NCBI GenBank assembly: GCA_946480825.1
Contig: CAMLLG010000001.1
Span: forward strand, 1-64,000
Direction: 5' to 3'
Length of the DNA: 64,000 nucleotides
From: an uncultured Lysobacteraceae bacterium
GTDB lineage: Bacteria > Pseudomonadota > Gammaproteobacteria > Xanthomonadales > Xanthomonadaceae
Position 1 is the stretch's first letter. Every line of letters begins with the position of its first letter. This document shows, piece by piece, positions 61,205 to 64,000 of the stretch. The position numbers and the translations under genes were made by a program. The notes under the pieces were generated by a model. That model did no database searches, was not told where the DNA came from, and worked only from the letters and a program-made list of their open reading frames with translations.

Positions 61205-64000
61205 TCACGATGCGACCAGCACCTCGCCGCCGTGTCCGCCGGAGGCGTCGTGATCCTGGTAATACCGGACCTCCTCCGACACCCACAGATCGTCGAGCGC
61301 GCGCTGGGAGATCACCTTGATCAACGCCAGCTGCTCCATGTCGGAAGCGACGAACGCTTCCAGCTCGCGCAGCGCTTCGTCCGGCTCGATCGAGCCGATG
61401 CCCATGCCTTCCATGCGCTTGCGATAGAACGCGTCGGTGACGACGCCGACGCTGCCCCAGTAGGCCCAGTTGACGATCTTGACCGGGTACGGATGCCGTG
61501 CGCGCATGGCCTGCGCGAAGCTGTCCTTGAAGGTGCAGCCGGCGCAGTAGTTCGACTGGCCGGCGTCGCGGTGGAACGACGCCACCGACGAGAAGAACAG
61601 CACGAAATCGAGATCCAGGCCGGCGAAGGCGCGCTCGATGTTGACGCTGACGTCGACCTTGGCCGCGAGGCTCTGGCGGAAAACGGACTCGTCCATCGCG
61701 CGTACCGTCTGATCCTTCAGCACCAGCGCGGAATGGACCACGCCGTCGATGCGCGGGAAGCGTTCGCGGAGCGCCGCGACCGCCGCCGTCAGCGCCGCCG
61801 CATCGGTGGCGTCCGCGGAGACATAGTGCGGCCTGCGGCCGAGCGCCGCGATCGCATCGAGCTTCGCTTCGATGTCGGCATCCTGCGGCCGACGGCCGAT
61901 CCAGATCACCTCGGCGCCGTAGTGCGCGACCATGTGCCGCGTCCAGACTTCGCCCAGACCGCCGGCGCCGCCGATCACGACGTAGACGCCGTTCTGCCGA
62001 TACGCGGGGCGGGTATGGGACAGGTGGCCGACATCGGCGAATTCCTGGCGGAACCATTCGTTGCAGCGGAACGCCAGCCCTCTGCCCTGCTCGTCCCAGG
62101 GCAAGGCGAGGATTTCGCGCGGGTCGAGATCGGCGGTGGATTCGATGTCGAGCAGCCGGAAGCGCCACAGCGGCAGCTCCTTGGCGACGCTGCCGACCAT
62201 GCCGTGCACGCCGGCATGATGCGGCGCCACCAGTTCGTCGTCGAAGACCTGCAGCGCGCGGCGGGTGACGACCGTGAACTTGAGTTCGCGCTCGAACCAG
62301 TCGAGCCGGCTCAGCGCCTTGAGAATGCGGAAGAGCGCGAGCACGCCCGCCTCCTGGGCGGGAACGATCGCGTCGTGATCGCCGACGGCCGCATCGGGTG
62401 CGAACCACAGCAGATGATCGAATCCGCCATCGGACAGCAGACGCTCGATCCGTTCGATCGAATCGCCTGCGGCGATCGGCTGATGCCGCAGTTCGATCGG
62501 CGCCGTACGCAGCCAGGCGAACAGCGCATCGTCGCCGCCGAGCAGCAGACAGCGTTCGCCCGGCGCGGGTGCCACCGCGTCGCGTCCGAAGCGGACCGGA
62601 TTCCAGATCGGCACCAGCGCGTGCAGGGCGGGTCTGGGTGCGGCGGTCGCCAGCGGCTTCGCGAGCGCCGGCGCAGCGGCGACGGCGCGCGTCGGTACGC
62701 CGACCGGCGCCGATGCGACCGTGCGCGACACCAGGCCACGGATGCTCACGCGCGGCAGGCCCTGGTCGTCGACCAGATCGATATCCAGCGATGGCATGCC
62801 GGTGACGGGCGCGCCGGGCGTGCGGCGCACCCAGACCCACATGTCCTCGGTGGTGTCGCCGTGGACGATCATGTCGTCGAACGCGAACGGCATCAGCGCC
62901 GAACCGCTGTCGTCGTCCAGGCCCGCGAGCAGGCAGATCGTGCACTGCATCGCCGAATCCATCATCGCGGGGTGCAGGCCGAGACGCGGATCCGCCGCGC
63001 CCGGCAGATGCAGGCGCGCGATCACTTCGTCGCCGTCGCTGCGCAGGTCGACGATGCCCTGCATCGTCGGCCCGTAGTGCAAACCCAGCGACTCGAAACG
63101 CGCGTACAGGGCATTGCGATCACGGTCCGGGCCCTTGATGGCCTCGCCGACCGCGGCGAGATCCAACGGCTCGGCGTCGAGGACTTCCGCGCTGCAGCGG
63201 ACGGTTCCGCGGGCGTGCGGCGTTTCGACGCCCTCCCTTTCGGAGACGACTTCGTATTCGAGCCAGCGGCCGCCGTCCTCGTCTTCGCCCTTGTCGTGCA
63301 GCACCACTTTCAGCGCGAACGCATCGTCGACCACCACCGCCTGGATCCAGGCGTGATCCTGGAATTCGAGCGTCTTCGCCCCACCCGGCAGCGCCCGCGC
63401 CGCGGCGGCGCGCACCATTTCGATGTAGGCCACGCCGGGCAGCACGCGGCGTTCGAGCACCACGTGATCGCGCAGGAAGAATTCCTCGCCGTCGAACTCG
63501 GACGTGAAGATCGGACCCGAGAGATCGGACGCGTTGGCGTGCAGCAGCGGATGCAGGACCGATACCTTGCCCGCCGCGATCTGTTGCGACGCGGCGCCCT
63601 CCTGCCGTTTCGGGATGGCGAAGCGTCTTTTCTCGAAGGGATACGTGGGCAGCGCGATGCGCCGCGCGCCGGAGCCTGCGAACAAGGCATCCAGCGACAC
63701 CTTCGCCCCGCGGCAGTACAGATCCGCGAGCGCGAGCAGCTTGCTGCGCAGGTCTTCGGCCGGCAGACCGCCGAGCACCTGTTGCACCAGAAAATGCGCG
63801 AACTCGTCGAGGCCCGGCGTCGCGTTGCCGGAACGCTCGGCTTCGCTGCCGACGAAACAGTCGGGCGCGCGCCGATGCCGGTTCAGGCGCTCGAGCCGGG
63901 CGAGCAGATCGCCGACATCGTTCACCACCAGCGCGCAGCAATGCGGAAACGGGCTGCGGCCCGTGGCGAGCGTGAAGGCGATATCGTCGAGATGTTCGCC
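61205..64000 (-). CDS. AT-less polyketide synthase: KS linker-DH-KR (N-terminus outside window)
   Basis: The frame is open to base 64000, so only about 930 C-terminal residues are visible. They begin with the post-KS linker (HLDDIAFTLATGRSPFPHCC, then RIALPTYPFEKRRFAIP). A dehydratase follows (about 63550-62700) with catalytic His in FLRDHVVLERRVLPGVAYIE, GLHYGPTMQGI and Asp in LHPAMMDSAMQC. A ketoreductase comes next (about 62600-61400) with YVVIGGAGGLGEVW, Lys in LAAKVDVSVN, and Ser/Tyr in FFSSVAS and GQSNYCAGC. There is no ACP at the C-terminus; the next synthase starts with one, so the module is split between proteins. No AT. A GTG at 63928 is internal. Confidence 0.87.
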   Translation of the reverse strand, partial: GEHLDDIAFTLATGRSPFPHCCALVVNDVGDLLARLERLNRHRRAPDCFVGSEAERSGNATPGLDEFAHFLVQQVLGGLPAEDLRSKLLALADLYCRGAKVSLDALFAGSGARRIALPTYPFEKRRFAIPKRQEGAASQQIAAGKVSVLHPLLHANASDLSGPIFTSEFDGEEFFLRDHVVLERRVLPGVAYIEMVRAAAARALPGGAKTLEFQDHAWIQAVVVDDAFALKVVLHDKGEDEDGGRWLEYEVVSEREGVETPHARGTVRCSAEVLDAEPLDLAAVGEAIKGPDRDRNALYARFESLGLHYGPTMQGIVDLRSDGDEVIARLHLPGAADPRLGLHPAMMDSAMQCTICLLAGLDDDSGSALMPFAFDDMIVHGDTTEDMWVWVRRTPGAPVTGMPSLDIDLVDDQGLPRVSIRGLVSRTVASAPVGVPTRAVAAAPALAKPLATAAPRPALHALVPIWNPVRFGRDAVAPAPGERCLLLGGDDALFAWLRTAPIELRHQPIAAGDSIERIERLLSDGGFDHLLWFAPDAAVGDHDAIVPAQEAGVLALFRILKALSRLDWFERELKFTVVTRRALQVFDDELVAPHHAGVHGMVGSVAKELPLWRFRLLDIESTADLDPREILALPWDEQGRGLAFRCNEWFRQEFADVGHLSHTRPAYRQNGVYVVIGGAGGLGEVWTRHMVAHYGAEVIWIGRRPQDADIEAKLDAIAALGRRPHYVSADATDAAALTAAVAALRERFPRIDGVVHSALVLKDQTVRAMDESVFRQSLAAKVDVSVNIERAFAGLDLDFVLFFSSVASFHRDAGQSNYCAGCTFKDSFAQAMRARHPYPVKIVNWAYWGSVGVVTDAFYRKRMEGMGIGSIEPDEALRELEAFVASDMEQLALIKVISQRALDDLWVSEEVRYYQDHDASGGHGGEVLVAS

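Noticed and set aside
63926..63928. GTG as the start of the right-hand polyketide synthase
   Set aside because: The frame continues to the window edge with typical post-KS linker residues.

Overview
High-GC bacterial chromosome segment, read as a Lysobacter-like member of the Lysobacteraceae/Xanthomonadaceae (Gammaproteobacteria). That assignment is inference. It rests on the codon usage, the polyamine gene set, and interspersed palindromic repeats built on TAGGAGCG...GGCGCGAGGCC and TAGGAGGGCCTTCAGGCCCGATC.

Region 1 (1-18.8 kb) is polyamine and amino-acid catabolism. On the + strand lie a putrescine-type aminotransferase (5' cut by the window), the PotF-PotG-PotH-PotI uptake system with coupled ATGA/GTGA junctions, and a succinate-semialdehyde-type dehydrogenase. 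On the - strand follow a molybdopterin oxidoreductase, agmatinase, a sirtuin, methylmalonate-semialdehyde dehydrogenase, a small membrane-anchored protein, alanine dehydrogenase and a beta-alanine:pyruvate-type aminotransferase. The last is divergent from a PuuR-like regulator, a PuuC-like aldehyde dehydrogenase and an FMN reductase. Together they import or make putrescine, transaminate amines onto pyruvate, oxidise the aldehydes, and return the alanine to pyruvate.

Region 2 (19.3-42.4 kb) is the least familiar part. Five co-directional - strand genes span 22 kb: a secreted Hint-domain protein, a 1075-aa fibronectin-III-like protein, an unrecognised 1146-aa protein, a ComEC-like metallo-beta-lactamase-fold protein, and a 3958-aa giant with a beta-rich N-terminal third and several LysM-like segments. 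The block is bounded on the left by a solitary type I-C-like CRISPR repeat fused to a 70-bp remnant of an FAD-monooxygenase gene. On the right is an IS3-type transposase remnant, followed by the intact monooxygenase that the remnant resembles. This looks like an acquired island, and the five genes may form an undescribed system.

Region 3 (42.4-64 kb) is a biosynthesis and export cluster. From the right edge leftward on the - strand come an AT-less polyketide synthase (KS linker-DH-KR, cut by the window), an outer-membrane beta-barrel protein, a glutamate-semialdehyde-aminotransferase-like protein whose PLP lysine is replaced by Asp, an ACP-KS-ACP-TE synthase, an MMPL/RND transporter, three tandem LolA-like periplasmic proteins, a GMC oxidoreductase, a START-type lipid-binding protein and a cytochrome P450. 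An FAD monooxygenase converges on the P450 gene. Decayed pieces of MMPL C-termini and GMC N-termini lie between the LolA-like copies. An MMPL-LolA-GMC module was therefore amplified and then eroded, and two of the LolA-like copies share a 301-bp identical tract. The product is probably a lipid-like polyketide exported through the envelope, but its structure cannot be told from the sequence.
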